DNA of 64,000 nucleotides from Micromussa lordhowensis (GCA_964020085.1 OZ026601.1:9016335-9080334), one strand, 5' to 3'. Positions 32,581 through 43,548 are shown, counted from the first letter of the stretch. Program-made: numbers and translations. The notes: a model not told the origin generated them from the letters alone.

Positions 32581-32803
32581 TAAAAATATAAAAACTAATA
32601 GCTAAAACTGTCAGGTTACTAAATCGTTCCTGGTTTATCCTTGAACGGAGCCATGTTTTTAGCCTCCGGGCAGTCGAAAAGGATCTTTCGCCGGCTGCAC
32701 TGGTTGCTGGATTTTCGCAGATCCAGCTTACATAACGTGATAACTTCTTTTATCATTTTCCCGTTCTGCGTTGGGTAGCTCTTTAATTTTTACTATGATG
32801 TCG

Positions 32804-33239
32804 TCAAAAACAAAAATAATCACCATCCTTCAGCAGCACTTGTAAAATTTCCATCTGGGCGGTCAACACTGAAATATTAACATCATCGTTGTACAGTTTT
32901 TCCATAAACTTTAGCTCTTCGGATTTGTCCTGCGAATCGAGGGTCTTAATTAAGAGAGACTCCATGCATCTTTGCATACGTATCAAAGCTCGGCTGGTCA
33001 AACCGCTCGTCAATAGCGTTCATCATCAAGACACTAGCTTCAAAGTATATTCGCCTGTAATAGTCTTGTGCGGTCACAGGATATGTTGGCTTTCCCGTGC
33101 CAATTTCAATTCTTCTTGGCGCGCGAGTTCTCCTTGGTAACACCGGTCCACTCATGGAGGGATAGCTTTTAATTTTCAGTAAAACTGCATCATAAAACTG
33201 ATGTGAAGCTCGTATCGTTTCGCATCTTCTGCAGAACAT
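32804..33239 (-). pseudogene. hAT-family (DUF4371/ZMYM-type) transposase fragment
   Basis: The minus-strand frame contains LPRRTRAPRRIEIGTGKP, then TAQDYYRRIYFEASVLMM and NAIDERFDQPSFDTYAKM; a second frame continues LLIKTLDSQDKSEELKFM and LTAQMEILQVLLKDG. The order P-R-R-x-E-x-G-x-G, YYR-x-x-YFEA, FDQP is the central part of hAT-type transposases and their domesticated ZMYM1-like relatives (family knowledge). The two parts are offset by a frameshift near 32950, and both N-terminal and catalytic C-terminal parts are missing. Confidence 0.65.
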
Positions 33240-34015
33240 CTTTTGTAAGACAAGCTACTTGTTTACCACTTAGAGCTGACATATTTGTTTGCTGTAAGGT
33301 TCTTGATAAGTCTGTCTATTTATCTGCGCGTTTGTCTTTGCCAGTAACTCTGATCACTTTCGAATTAACGATTTTTTGCTATTTTTCACTCCGTTACTTT
33401 TGTTAATTTATTTTTTGTTTAATTTATTTTTATTCTTGCAAAAAAGTGGGGGGGGGGCTAACCCCCCCCCCAGCCCCTCCCTCTGCGCGGTCCCTGCCGA
33501 ACGTAATTCACCTGAGTATGGATCATTGGAAAATAAATATGCTATTAAACCTGGCTCTCTATTTTTGGTTCGGGTGGGCTCGCTACTTTCGGAGGGCCTG
33601 TTACTTTCGATTTAATTGCGGCCACAATTTTTTGACAATACTCTGCTTTCGGGGGGTCTTTTCTTTTTTGTTTTTGTTCTTCCGCAAGTTTACGGTAGGT
33701 TTTTAGCAGTCGTTGCGTCAGCTGTCAGCTGCGACTGTTTTTCATCTTTGATTTGTTATTTACCCTTCTTTGGCATTTCCTCATTTATTCATTGCTTCGT
33801 TCATTCGTAAGCCGGGCAATGTAAACTGCTAGAGTTATCGCAGCATTCCAGCAAGAATGAAAGCTAGAAGGAGAGAACTTGTCCATATATCTTCACTCAA
33901 TATCTCCAGGGACAAAATGGAATCTGTGGTAGGAAATATTACTCAGCATGCGGGTATGGGGGATGATAGGCCGAGTGAGCGGACAAGATGTGAACGTTAA
34001 TCCTGAGCTAAATGA
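33240..34015. other. No gene; G/C homopolymer hairpin and MITE scraps
   Basis: At 33447-33472 a G9 run and a C10 run form a small hairpin. 33565-33690 carries pieces of the MITE at 31753-31893 (GCTACTTTCGG, TTTACGGTAGG). Confidence 0.45.
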
Positions 34016-34024
34016 GCTTTTAAA

Positions 34025-34517
34025 ATGTCTTTACACAATATTGATTTTCGAATATATTTGGTGTCTAGATGGTGCTAAGGTAATTTTGGAGCTAGTTGCA
34101 GTTATAAAGGCCTGACAGAGACGCAATAACTTCCTGTAGACTTTTCAATAGCATTGAACCTACGACTAGTGTTGTTTTAATTGCCTTTCTTGCTTGTTTA
34201 GATTTTGCTATTTAGAGGAACGAAGAATGTTACACGTCTATTTAAAAATATATAAGACCATATAAAATGTCTTTAAGATGTCTTTACACAATATTGATTT
34301 TCGAATGTATTTGGTGTCTAGATGGTGCTAAGGTAATTTTGGAGCTAGTTGCAGTTATGAAGGCCTGACACAGAGACACAATAACTTCCTGTAGACTTTT
34401 CAATAGCATCGAACCTACGATAAGTGTTGTTTTAATTGCCTTTCTTGCTTGTTTAGATTTTTATTTAGAGGAAGGAAGAATGTTACACGTTTATTTAAAA
34501 ATATATAAGACCGTATA
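34025..34517. repeat. Direct tandem duplication, about 253-bp unit
   Basis: ATGTCTTTACACAATATTGA to AAAATATATAAGACC occurs twice in a row with about 97 percent identity. A much more diverged relative is at 19390-19530. Not coding. Confidence 0.85.
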
Positions 34518-34627
34518 ATTGTATCGTATTTACAAATTTTCAGGTTGTTCTTAACATATTCTAAAACTTTCGCAAATTGCAGCTACAATAGTCTTAGTAA
34601 ATATCTTCTTAGAAAAACGACTCAATC

Positions 34628-35083
34628 TCAAAGCGGATGTTGGTTTGCAATGTCCTGCAATAATCTTCGAAAACATCCATTTGGGTGAGGATCTCCATAC
34701 CATCTCCTCCACATAAATTCTTGCTGGTACTCCATCAAAAAGTCAGGATTTGTATTACCCTTCATCAGTTTAAACTTCTCTTTCGCTGTGCACCAGTTAC
34801 TTTCAGCATGTTGTGTGTGGACGCCTGTGACTGGATCGACAAAGTGCAGAGAATGGTTCACTGTTCCGTGTTGCAAACCCAGTCGTCTTTGTAGCTGGCG
34901 ATATGCTGCCCACTGGTCGGTGTGCACTACTGAGCCAGGTTGAACTTTCCGTCGAATTATGGCCAAAAGTGTAGCCGCATTACGTCGCCTAACGAGCTGT
35001 AAGTATGGTCTAGCTGGTGTGTATTGCGTATCGAACAATCCTAGAACCCATCTCTCTCTTCTAGCGCGGCGTCCTCTATGAAA
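34628..35083 (-). CDS. ISXO2/Merlin-like transposase, C-terminal exon
   Basis: Minus-strand exon from acceptor TTATTCTTAG (35084) to stop at 34628. Starts FHRGRRARRERWVLGLFDT, then RRNAATLLAIIRRKV, SVVHTDQWAAY (second catalytic Asp), HSLHFVDPVTGVHTQHAESN (third acidic/polar catalytic position) and QEFMWRRWYG. This is the ISXO2-like DDE domain shared by IS1595-type and Merlin transposons. Joins in phase 0 to the exon at 35595-35883 exactly between H-K-S-K and the H-R-G-R block. No terminal inverted repeats were seen, so domestication is possible. Its activity is unknown. Confidence 0.75.
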   Translation of the reverse strand, partial: FHRGRRARRERWVLGLFDTQYTPARPYLQLVRRRNAATLLAIIRRKVQPGSVVHTDQWAAYRQLQRRLGLQHGTVNHSLHFVDPVTGVHTQHAESNWCTAKEKFKLMKGNTNPDFLMEYQQEFMWRRWYGDPHPNGCFRRLLQDIANQHPL

Positions 35084-35594
35084 CTAAGAATAAAGAAAGG
35101 TTTTGTCAGTTCTTTTTTTGGTTTGGCCATGGTAATTTTACTGCATTGCGTCTTGCCAAAATGGGAAACATTGCCCGACCAAACTCTTCTGATATGCCAA
35201 TAATAAGCGTACCAGAACAGTTTCATTAGGTGTAATGGTCAGGGGTTTTTTACTTTTCATCTTTTGGTGGCGAAGCTGTGATCGGGGAAGCCACGAAAAC
35301 AAACCAAAGAAACCTCTGAAACCCGGGGTAACTATTTATACAGCAGATTTTAGGTATTACACTGACAGAAGAGAAGAAACACCCATCAGCTGTTACATTT
35401 CCAGGAAGCAATCTTTACCGGTAGCGAGTCGTCTAAAAAATACTGAAACCGAGAGCCATCTTATTGTTTAACATAACCCCAAAACAGGAATAAAAATATT
35501 TCTCCGTAAATCATTTCTAATTGAGTAGTCTCATTGCTTCCCTCTACTTGTCTTACATTACAATGTGTATTCAGGTGAGACATGAGCTGCTTAC

Positions 35595-35883
35595 CTTTGA
35601 CTTGTGATTGAATTTTGACTCATCAATTTGAATAATGACACCTGGTCCACCAAGCATTGGAATTGGATGCAAGATCAATGCACGCCATGCAACTTCTCGA
35701 CATTGTCTAGCCAGTCTTATGAGAGTTTTACGTGATGCAATCCCCTCTAACGACATTACTCTCAATGAATTCGTCTGTGCCCATTTCCAAAGAAACTGCA
35801 TGTGTTGTTGTAGTGATACTCTGCTAGCTTCAAAAAATGACCCTGCTCTGACAGATCTGAACAACTTGCATCGATGGCACTTC
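35595..35883 (-). CDS. ISXO2/Merlin-like transposase, upstream exon
   Basis: Minus-strand exon between acceptor TATTTAACCAG and donor AAG|GTAAGC. Codes KCHRCKLFRSVRAGSFF, a Cys-pair and S-V-R-x-G-S-F-F block typical of the N-terminal zinc ribbon part, then VSLQQHMQFLWKWA, and ends LGGPGVIIQIDESKFNHKSK, with the first catalytic Asp in I-D-E-S. About 510 bp of intron separate it from the C-terminal exon. A further exon upstream is needed for the rest of the zinc ribbon; a candidate (KWFTDGSSAAKPATG) lies near 35925-35990 but is not certain. Confidence 0.7.
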
Positions 35884-35999
35884 CTGGTTAAATAAAACGT
35901 GATTTTAGTACAGGATGACCAGATCTCTTTCTCATGCCTGTCGCTGGCTTTGCGGCTGAGGACCCGTCTGTAAACCACTTCGTGACGTTGGCATCCTCA

Positions 36000-36700
36000 T
36001 TTAAGGTTACTGCTTACGTAATCTGCTGTTTATTCAACCAGGGGAAGAAAACTATACAGACCGTTTTCACAAAAACGTGCCCAAGAAGAACCGTGTCAAT
36101 GCTTCTTACCAAATTACCCATATGCAATTTGGAAAACGCGAGAGAGAAGAGCAAGAAATTGAAGATAAGAGAGTGGGAGAAAATTAAAATGCTAACATTC
36201 TTTTCAATTTTTATATATCGTCTAGCTTCCTGGACTACCTGCCAAATGCATAGTTAATTAGTATAAATAATTTATGAAGGCAAATAAAAAATGGAATGGA
36301 ATGGAATGGTCTACTTTGGAGATATAAAAACCTTTTTCTGTGAGAACGTAACAAAAATGAGACTAAGAGAAAAAGTATTTCTATTCAGTTCTACGTGCTT
36401 TTTTGCATCACTTACTGTACTTTGAAAAGATATTCGTGTCAAGTTCGCCTTTTCACTTTTCTTGCGCGTGGTTCAATTACAGTGGAACCTACATACACCT
36501 ACCTTTATATAGCCGATATAGAAAAGGGACTTTTTGTGGATAGGCCCATGGCTATAACTGTAAAAGAAGCGGTTTTAAACAGGCTACGGGCGACTATCAT
36601 TTTACATAATAGTTGACATTTGTCGTGAAATCTCCATTATTTCTGAAGTAACACAATACCAAATGTACTCAGAGTCTATTAAGAGGAACAAATACCTTGT
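36000..36700. other. No gene seen
   Basis: AT-rich sequence between the transposase-like gene and the acidic-protein exons. Confidence 0.4.
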
Positions 36701-36712
36701 TCAACTTTGCAG

Positions 36713-36898
36713 AGATTGTTGCAAGTAGGCGATCACGCGGAGGGCGGAAGGAAATTGAATGGATCAATGTGGACTTCAATGCCTTCGACAGCTCTGGTGA
36801 CGGGGCAGATGACAACAATGAAGGGGACCAAAATAATAGTATTGACAATGTCCCAGACGAGGGCGACGGTGTACAAGCAAACGTGAAACTTGTCAAGG
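36713..36898 (+). CDS. Exon of an unknown acidic protein (exon A)
   Basis: Plus-strand 186-nt exon, acceptor TTCAACTTTGCAG, donor G|GTATAC, phase 1 at both ends. Codes EIVASRRSRGGRKEIEWINV then FNAFDSSGDGADDNNEGDQN and an acidic tail. A basic R-R-S-R-G-G-R patch precedes an acidic D/N/E region. Phase matches the next exon at 37408. Not recognised. Confidence 0.5.
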
Positions 36899-37116
36899 GT
36901 ATACTTATAACCTTTGTACCATTAAGTCTATGGCTATTTGACCTGAAGCACTTCTATTGAAGAATTTCATATATTACATGATAGATCTATATGTCAAAGA
37001 AACATAATAGTTAACTAACTTCGATGGCATTAAATTTTAATGATCTGCATTAATAAATCCGTGTTTTTCTATCGCGCAAACTGGCCACTACCCTTGCCCC
37101 CACATCCGGAAGAAAA

Positions 37117-37400
37117 GTTTTATACCGAAAAGTTACGTTCCGCCCCTAAATTCAGACCCTAACCTTTTATGAAACCCAGTTTGTATTATAAATAACCAAC
37201 AAAGGAAGCAAATTAGCAACACTTGCCAACAAAAGCGCGTTAAGACGCGCAATACGATCTCAAATCAACAATAATTTTAAAGTGATCCCATCAATATATC
37301 TTTAGCTACATTCTTGTAGTGTATGTTGTGGAGGTGTATTAGTACATATAGGATCCCTCTGTAAGAACAGAAACTTCTTTCGGCTAAGCCAGAATATTTC
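37117..37400. repeat. Segmental duplication, left copy
   Basis: TTCCGCCCCTAAATTCAGAC to CTTCTTTCGGCTAAGCCA recurs, diverged, at 43549-43805. The copies flank exon B and the BEL/Pao element. Confidence 0.75.
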
Positions 37401-37407
37401 ATTTTAG

Positions 37408-37617
37408 GGAAACTTAAGAGCGACCAGGTGAACGAGACCGATGGCACCAGGAACACGGAGGACAACGATGACACAAGTGACGCCGATGACACCAGTGACG
37501 TCGGTGACACCGAGAACACTGATGACACCGATGATAGTATTCGGGAACACGAAAAGAACGAAAGAACAAAAGAAGCACGAAAACAGAAGAAAAAGAAAAA
37601 TGAAAAGTGTGATAAAG
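37408..37617 (+). CDS. Exon of an unknown acidic protein (exon B), cut at its donor by BEL/Pao
   Basis: Plus-strand 210-nt exon, acceptor TATTTCATTTTAG, donor AAAG|GTAAT, phase 1-1. Codes GKLKSDQVNETDGTRNTEDN, then repeated D-D-T-S-D / D-V-G-D-T motifs, then a lysine-rich EARKQKKKKNEKCDK end. The acidic repeat followed by a basic stretch suggests a disordered region with a nuclear-localisation-like tail (inference). Its donor GTAAT is at the same time the target duplication of the LTR element starting at 37623. DNA on the left of this exon (37117-37400) is duplicated right of the element (43549-43800). Confidence 0.5.
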
Positions 37618-37622
37618 GTAAT

Positions 37623-37789
37623 TGTCATAAATTATGTGATTTAACTGCGTCACAATGCGCGTTATGTAATTATGTGATTTGACTGCGTCACAATGCGTGC
37701 GACATGTAATTGAAACAACAATAATAAAGGAAGACGAAGTTACGTTTTACTCGTCTTATTTTGTCGTTACAACATTAACAGTTGTAACA
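37623..37789 (+). repeat. 5' LTR of BEL/Pao element (167 bp)
   Basis: Begins TGTCATAAATTATG and ends AGTTGTAACA (TG...CA). Contains internal tandem words GTGATTTAACTGCGTCACAA / GTGATTTGACTGCGTCACAA and an AATAAA signal. Differs from the 3' LTR at two positions only. Preceded by GTAAT. Confidence 0.9.
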
Positions 37790-37790
37790 T

Positions 37791-37803
37791 TGGTGCCGGG
37801 ACC
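37791..37803 (+). promoter_or_regulatory. Probable primer-binding site
   Basis: TGGTGCCGGGACC one base after the 5' LTR; TGG start complements the tRNA CCA end. The tRNA species is not assigned. Confidence 0.65.
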
Positions 37804-37820
37804 AGCGCGGACAAGAAATA

Positions 37821-39620
37821 ATGAGCGAAGAAGAAATAAAGAAATGGAGATCCATCCGGGGAGCATACAAGGGACACTGCACCCAAGATTTCAAAAGAGC
37901 GGAAAAACTAATAACTTCGGAATCTCCAGATCAAGCAGAATTGGAGGCGCTGGTGGACAGGCTCACGCGAAGAGCCGAAGAAGTAGCACGCATGGATGCC
38001 AAAATCGTGATGTCCTTGGAGACAGAAGAGGACATTCAACTAGACACAGAAACGGCGCTGTCATTCCAAGACGACATATCATACTGGCAATTCAAAATCG
38101 GACGACTCCTTAAGAGCAAACAAGACACGCCGGTGAGCCAATTCCATTATAGTAGTTTAAAACAAGAACCCGCTCCACGAATGCATGTCAATTTACCTAA
38201 AATAAACATAAAATCATTCGGAGGGGACCCACTTCAATGGCTCACATTCTGGGACAGCTTTAGCGCAGCTATCGATAAAAATCACGGACTAAGCGATATT
38301 GAAAAAATGAATTACTTAAATGGAATGCTTAAGGGAGAAGCGGCGCGCGCTATCTCTGGACTGCCACTGACTGAAGAAAATTATAAAAAAGCAATTGAGC
38401 TATTAAAGGAACGCTTCGGCAAACCACAAATTTTGACGAACGCTTACATGGAGTCCTTATCCAAGATCGACGCACCACCAGCTGACACCAAAAATCTCAG
38501 AACGTTTTACGACACCTGCGAGGCAAACATTCGCGGTTTAGAGGCACTTGGAGTAAAAACGGAAACTTATGGAAGCTTATTGATTCCCATTCTTCTAAAG
38601 AAAATACCCGAAGAAATTCGGTACTCAATATTCAGAGCTGACCCTTCAGCGGACAGTTCTCTAGACAGATTGAGAATCGCCATGCGACAAGAAATCGAAA
38701 CTCGCGAGAAGGGCCATATGTCCTCTCCAAAAGCAACCACAGAGGACGAAGTGTTTGTTCCAACAGCTGGTGCTCTACTAACCGGTACACAACAACAACG
38801 CGGAACTTACAACGCCAAACAAAAGTCTCCTAGACCTTGCACGTACTGTGCAGGAACACATCGACCTGACAGGTGCGACAAGATTAAAACAGTAGAGGAA
38901 CGGCGATCCCTACTTCAACACCAACAGCGCTGCCTTAACTGTCTTGGTCTCAACCACACAAAAATCCAATGTTTCTCAAAGGGGCGATGTATGAAATGTA
39001 AGAGAAAACACCACACTTCAATTTGTGGTGAAAACCAAGAAAATACAACCCAAAGCGCTTCTAGTCAAATAAAGGATGACAAAGAGCAGAAGAAAAATCA
39101 ACTATCAGCGGATTCCGTGTCGAAGAGCAGAACCCACATGGGAGCAACGCATGTACTCCCTTCTAAAGCTCATATACTAATGCAATCCGCCGTTACAAAA
39201 ATAAGTGGAAACAATAAACAGTACTATCAAGCTCGCATCCTATTTGACACAGGATCACAAAGAACCTTTATAACTCAGGAGATGAAACACAAACTTAAAC
39301 TAGGAACAATGGGAAGCGAACTTTTAGATGTCACGACATTCGGTACACTTCAAGGCAGGAGAAAAACATACGACCTTGTGGCACTGACATTGTCAACAGA
39401 AGTAGAAAATATCAAAATAACAGCCCTAGTAACTCCAGTTATTTGTCCACCACTATCGGCTAAGGTGAGAAATTTACAGATACCGCCGGAATTACAAGGA
39501 CTTAAACTTGCTGATCCTTCACATGCATCAGAAAATCTTAAAGTAGACATCATTATTGGAAACGACTATTACGGTCAACTGATCACCGGAAAAGTAATTA
39601 AAACCCAAAACGAAGCCTAA
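37821..39620 (+). CDS. BEL/Pao gag and protease
   Basis: 599-codon frame. The N-terminal 150 residues are gag matrix-like. Residues about 120-300 match the DUF1759-type capsid region (LPKINIKSFGGDPLQW). Residues about 340-395 hold cysteine-rich zinc-binding segments (CTYCAGTHRPDRC, CLNCLGLNHTKIQC, C-x2-C-x4-H-x4-C). Protease follows with LFDTGSQRTFI, the D-T/S-G aspartic active site. It ends by TAA at 39618 just before the RT region opens in another frame, whereas BEL elements usually read through as one polyprotein. Confidence 0.9.
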   Translation: MSEEEIKKWRSIRGAYKGHCTQDFKRAEKLITSESPDQAELEALVDRLTRRAEEVARMDAKIVMSLETEEDIQLDTETALSFQDDISYWQFKIGRLLKSKQDTPVSQFHYSSLKQEPAPRMHVNLPKINIKSFGGDPLQWLTFWDSFSAAIDKNHGLSDIEKMNYLNGMLKGEAARAISGLPLTEENYKKAIELLKERFGKPQILTNAYMESLSKIDAPPADTKNLRTFYDTCEANIRGLEALGVKTETYGSLLIPILLKKIPEEIRYSIFRADPSADSSLDRLRIAMRQEIETREKGHMSSPKATTEDEVFVPTAGALLTGTQQQRGTYNAKQKSPRPCTYCAGTHRPDRCDKIKTVEERRSLLQHQQRCLNCLGLNHTKIQCFSKGRCMKCKRKHHTSICGENQENTTQSASSQIKDDKEQKKNQLSADSVSKSRTHMGATHVLPSKAHILMQSAVTKISGNNKQYYQARILFDTGSQRTFITQEMKHKLKLGTMGSELLDVTTFGTLQGRRKTYDLVALTLSTEVENIKITALVTPVICPPLSAKVRNLQIPPELQGLKLADPSHASENLKVDIIIGNDYYGQLITGKVIKTQNEA

Positions 39621-39625
39621 TCGCT

Positions 39626-40750
39626 ATGGAAAGCAAATTTGGATGGCTTCTCTCAGGTCCCATTTACAAAGGGAAGAACGGTCAAAGCAATTTAACCACC
39701 CTATGTCAAAGGGTAGGAATCATACCAGTAGAAGACGAAAAGCTCGACAATCTACTAACCAAGTTCTGGAAAATCAACCAAATACCAGAAGAAAACCAAC
39801 AAGACGAAGAAATCATCAGAAAGTTTCAAGAAACTATCTGGTTTAACGAAGCAACCGGTAGATATAACGTAAAACTCCCATGGAAGCTAAACAAACACGA
39901 TCTACCAGCAAATAACAATTTGAGCAAGAGCAGACTGAGCAGCTTACAAAACAGTCTAAACAGGAAAGACCCAGAACTTATAACGAAGTATAACAAACAA
40001 CTCTTTGAACAACTTAACCTCGGGTTCATAGAAAAAGTCCAAAACCTCGATCATCACAAAGGTGTTTTACACTACATGCCACACTTCCCAGTTTTCAAAT
40101 CAGACAGCGCGACAACGAAAATGCGAATAGTCTATGACGCTTCTGCCAGAATGTCACCTAAATCACCCAGCCTCAATGATTGTCTACATACAGGGCCAAA
40201 TCTGATGCAAGATTTAACAGGCATTCTCTTAAAATTCAGAACACACAAAAAGGCCTTCTCTGCAGATATAGAAAAGGCCTTCTTACAGATCGAACTGAAC
40301 TCCCTAGACAGGGACGCAACGAAATTCCTGTGGCTTAAAGATATAAATCAACCAGTTGACAGTAAAAGCAACTTGGAGTCTTACAGATTTTGCCGAGTTC
40401 TATTTGGAGCAACACCCTCGCCCTTCCTACTGAACGCAACAATACAATATCACCTAAGTCAAAAGGACAACTGGGTAGCACGGGACCTCATGGAGAACAT
40501 GTATATGGATAACGTGATAACCGGTACTGATTGCGATAATAAGTCCTTAGAATACTACTCATTATCGCGAAGGTACCTTCAAGAAGCAGGTATGAATCTA
40601 CGCCAATGGACTTCTAACTCAGAAGCTCTAAATCGCAAAGCACAAGAAGATAATATACAAGCAGCTCCAACGACAAAAATCTTGGGACTCACCTGGAATT
40701 CAACAAGTGACACGCTCTCACTTTCAATCGAGAAAATGATCAGAGAATGA
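39626..40750 (+). pseudogene. BEL/Pao pol part 1: reverse transcriptase, altered active site
   Basis: Opens with SKFGWLLSGP, the Pao-type protease-RT junction, then RIVYDASARM and the AFSADIEKAFLQIEL palm motif A. The catalytic box reads MYMDNVITG: the second Asp of the usual Y-x-D-D is Asn, which should abolish polymerisation (inference from RT family chemistry). Ends at an in-frame TGA (40748-40750); the downstream pol region continues in the same frame. It is shifted relative to gag. Confidence 0.85.
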
Positions 40751-43201
40751 GATGCTATCACAAAAATAACAAAACGAACAACACTAAGCTTCGCATCAAA
40801 ATTGTTTGACCCGCTCGGCTTCGTGGAACCTATTACAGTAAAGGCAAAGATTATGATTCAAGACCTGTGGAAACAAACCTTAAGTTGGGATGAAAGTCTA
40901 CCAGACGAACAAAAAGAACAGTGGCTAAAATGGACTGATGATATCCACAATTTGACCTCAATTGAAGTTCCCAGGCAGTACTTCTTCGAAAACGTTACCA
41001 AAACACAATTGCACATATTTTGTGACAGCAACCAACAAGCTTATGGAGCGGTCGCTTACTTAAGGGGATTGTCAGCTAACAACGGAATAAACACTGCATT
41101 CCTTATGGCTAAAACCAGGGTCGCACCCTTGAAAACGACAACACTACCACGACTAGAACTATTAGCAGCACTCTTGGGAGCAAAACTATTCCAATACCTA
41201 AACAAAACCTTAGAGCTTGTGAACAGAAGTGAAGTTATTTACTGGAGTGATTCACAAATTGTGTTATCTTGGTTATCTTCCAACAAACAACTACAACAAT
41301 TCGTTCGAACTCGAGTTCAGAAGATACAAGAAATCACATCATCCCAAACTTGGAGGTTTTGCCCAACGTCTATGAACCCAGCTGACTTGATTACCCGTGG
41401 AGTAAGCACTATTAGATTCAACGATAAGAAAAAACTATGGTTTGAGGGACCTCAATGGCTTAGCGAACCAGAGGAACAATGGCCTCCATATCCCCAAAAT
41501 TTATTTCATGAAGAACATCAAAGCTTACAAATGGAAATTGTCACAGACGTCGCAGATGATCCAAATATACTAAACATCATCGACATAACAAGATACAGCA
41601 CCCTAGTCCGTTTACTCAGAGTCACTGCCCGCGTTATCAACTTCTCAAGAAAATGGAGAAAAAGAAAAGTATACAGTAAAACTTTTACAGCGAAAGATAT
41701 CGTGGAAGCCAGGAACGTCTTGCTGAAAGCTACTCAACATAAAATCTACAGAGAAGAAATTCCATACCTGAAGAACAAAGACAAATCCAGACAACCTCCC
41801 ATCATACGACAACTCGATCTTTATCTTGACGATGAAGATATCATACGCTGTCGTGGTAGACTGCAGTATACAGATCTGCCCCACGACACAAAATTTCCTA
41901 TCCTCATACCAAAGGACAACTACTTAACTACACTCATAGTCCAATCTATGCATAAGCAGGTCATGCATGGTGGAGTACGAGAAACATTTACTCACATCAG
42001 ACAAACATATTGGATACCTCAAGGTCGACAACTCGTAAAAAGAATCATATCAAAGTGCGTAACATGCAGAAAAGTCGAAGGACCACCTTTTCGCTCTGTA
42101 CCCACACCACCGTTACCACAATCAAGAGTCCAACAATCACTAGTCTTTCAATTTACAGGAATCGATTACGCAGGACCTCTATATGTCCGCGACCAGGCAA
42201 ACCAAACCTCATCTAAAATGTACATATGTCTTTTCACATGTGCGGTAGTAAGAGCTGTACACCTTGAATTAGTAGAAGATCAGACCACCGATGCTTTCCT
42301 TAGAGCATTCAGACGATTCATAAGCCGTCGAGGAGTTCCGGAGTGTATCATTTCAGACAATGCAAAAACCTTCAAAGCCGGAGCTCAAGAACTTCAAACA
42401 ATCAAAACTCAAATCATTGGAACAGGTTCATCCCAACAGTTCCTCGCTCATCACAACATAACATGGAAATTCATAACTGAAAGAGCTCCGTGGTGGGGAG
42501 GATTTTACGAGCGGCTCATTGGTCTAATGAAAAGATGTTTAAAGAAAACTCTGGGGAAAGCCTGCCTAAACATGATTGAACTAAACACAATACTTACTGA
42601 AGTAGAAGCAGTGCTAAACAGCCGACCCTTAACGTACCCTTACACAGATATCAACGATGCCTCTCCTCTGACGCCATCACATTTCTTATGTGGATACCGT
42701 CTCCTAACATTACCAGACACGAATGCTAAAGAAAACGAAACAGATCCAGACTATATTCCATCTGAGATATCAACAAAAGCACTGACAAAAAGAGCTCAGT
42801 ATCAGAAAACACTAATAAACGCCTTCTGGACACGATGGAAAACTGAATATCTGACAAGTCTGCGAGAACATCACACTTGTCGAAAGAGAATATTAAACAA
42901 AAAGGCAGTTGCTATTGGAGATGTTGTTCTCATACATGATACAACACCACGAAACCAATGGAAAATAGGTGTGGTAACTAGCCTGCACACGGGGAAAGAT
43001 GGACTCGCAAGATCTGTATCTCTAAGAGTACCTTCTGGAAAAGAACTATCACGAGCTATAGAGAAACTTTATCCGTTAGAGATGTCAGACATACCGACTA
43101 ACAAAAACATAGAAAAAGTTCCTGAAAATGATATACAACGTCCCCCTTTACGACTTGCTGCTCAGAAGGCAGCACAGAGAATCAAGGAACAAATAGAATA
43201 A
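40751..43201 (+). pseudogene. BEL/Pao pol part 2: RT thumb, RNase H, integrase
   Basis: About 816 codons. LFDPLGFVEPI opens the Pao connection; RNase H shows LHIFCDSNQQAYGA, LPRLELLAALLGA and YWSDSQIVLSWL (D, E, D). Integrase has the H-x-x-H...C-x2-C zinc site (QVMHGG ... KCVTCRK), then TGIDYAGPLY, ISDNAKTFK and WWGGFYERL with D, D and E in place. The C-terminal DUF5641-like region (RNQWKIGVV) completes it. All integrase residues look intact, but the part is separated from RT by the TGA at 40748. Confidence 0.9.
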
Positions 43202-43289
43202 CCACTGATATTGAATGGAACAATATAAGACATTCTTTTTACTCTTTACACATGAATGTATACTATTTTTCAGCTTATCTTGTCGACCC

Positions 43290-43296
43290 GGGAGAG
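43290..43296 (+). promoter_or_regulatory. Polypurine tract
   Basis: GGGAGAG directly before the 3' LTR; short for a primer of plus-strand synthesis. Confidence 0.5.
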
Positions 43297-43463
43297 TGTC
43301 ATAAATTATGTGATTTAACTGCGTCACAATGCGCGTTATGTAATTATGTGATTTGACTGCGTCACAATGCGTGCGACATGTAATTGAAACAACAACAATA
43401 AAGGAAGACGACGTTACGTTTTACTCGTCTTATTTTGTCGTTACAACATTAACAGTTGTAACA
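43297..43463 (+). repeat. 3' LTR of BEL/Pao element (167 bp)
   Basis: Same ends as the 5' LTR; differs by ACAACAACAATAAAGG for ACAACAATAATAAAGG and GACGACG for GACGAAG. Followed by GTAAT, the second target copy. Confidence 0.9.
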
Positions 43464-43548
43464 GTAATAGAAAGAAAAACGCTTGGGCTTGCTGACGATT
43501 TTGTTTGACTTTTGTAAACCCTTTTTCAGGTGTTATCTCATAGTGACC

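Larger units (their letters stand above)
37623..43463 (+). mobile_element. BEL/Pao LTR retrotransposon, 5.84 kb, with GTAAT target duplication
   Basis: Two 167-bp LTRs (two mismatches) flank gag-protease-RT-RNase H-integrase in BEL/Pao order. GTAAT stands immediately before 37623 and after 43463. A probable tRNA primer-binding site (TGGTGCCGGGACC) starts at 37791, and a short polypurine run (GGGAGAG) ends at 43296. The high LTR identity points to a recent insertion, yet the coding region has a frame change, a stop and an altered RT active site, so this copy should not be autonomous. Confidence 0.92.

Noticed and set aside
37277..37653. Minus-strand Ser/Val/Cys-rich frames
   Set aside because: Antisense of the acidic exon B, whose splice sites and phase support the plus strand.
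40748..40750. Programmed stop readthrough in BEL/Pao pol
   Set aside because: The same copy has an altered RT active site and a frame change, so decay is simpler; no readthrough context was identified.
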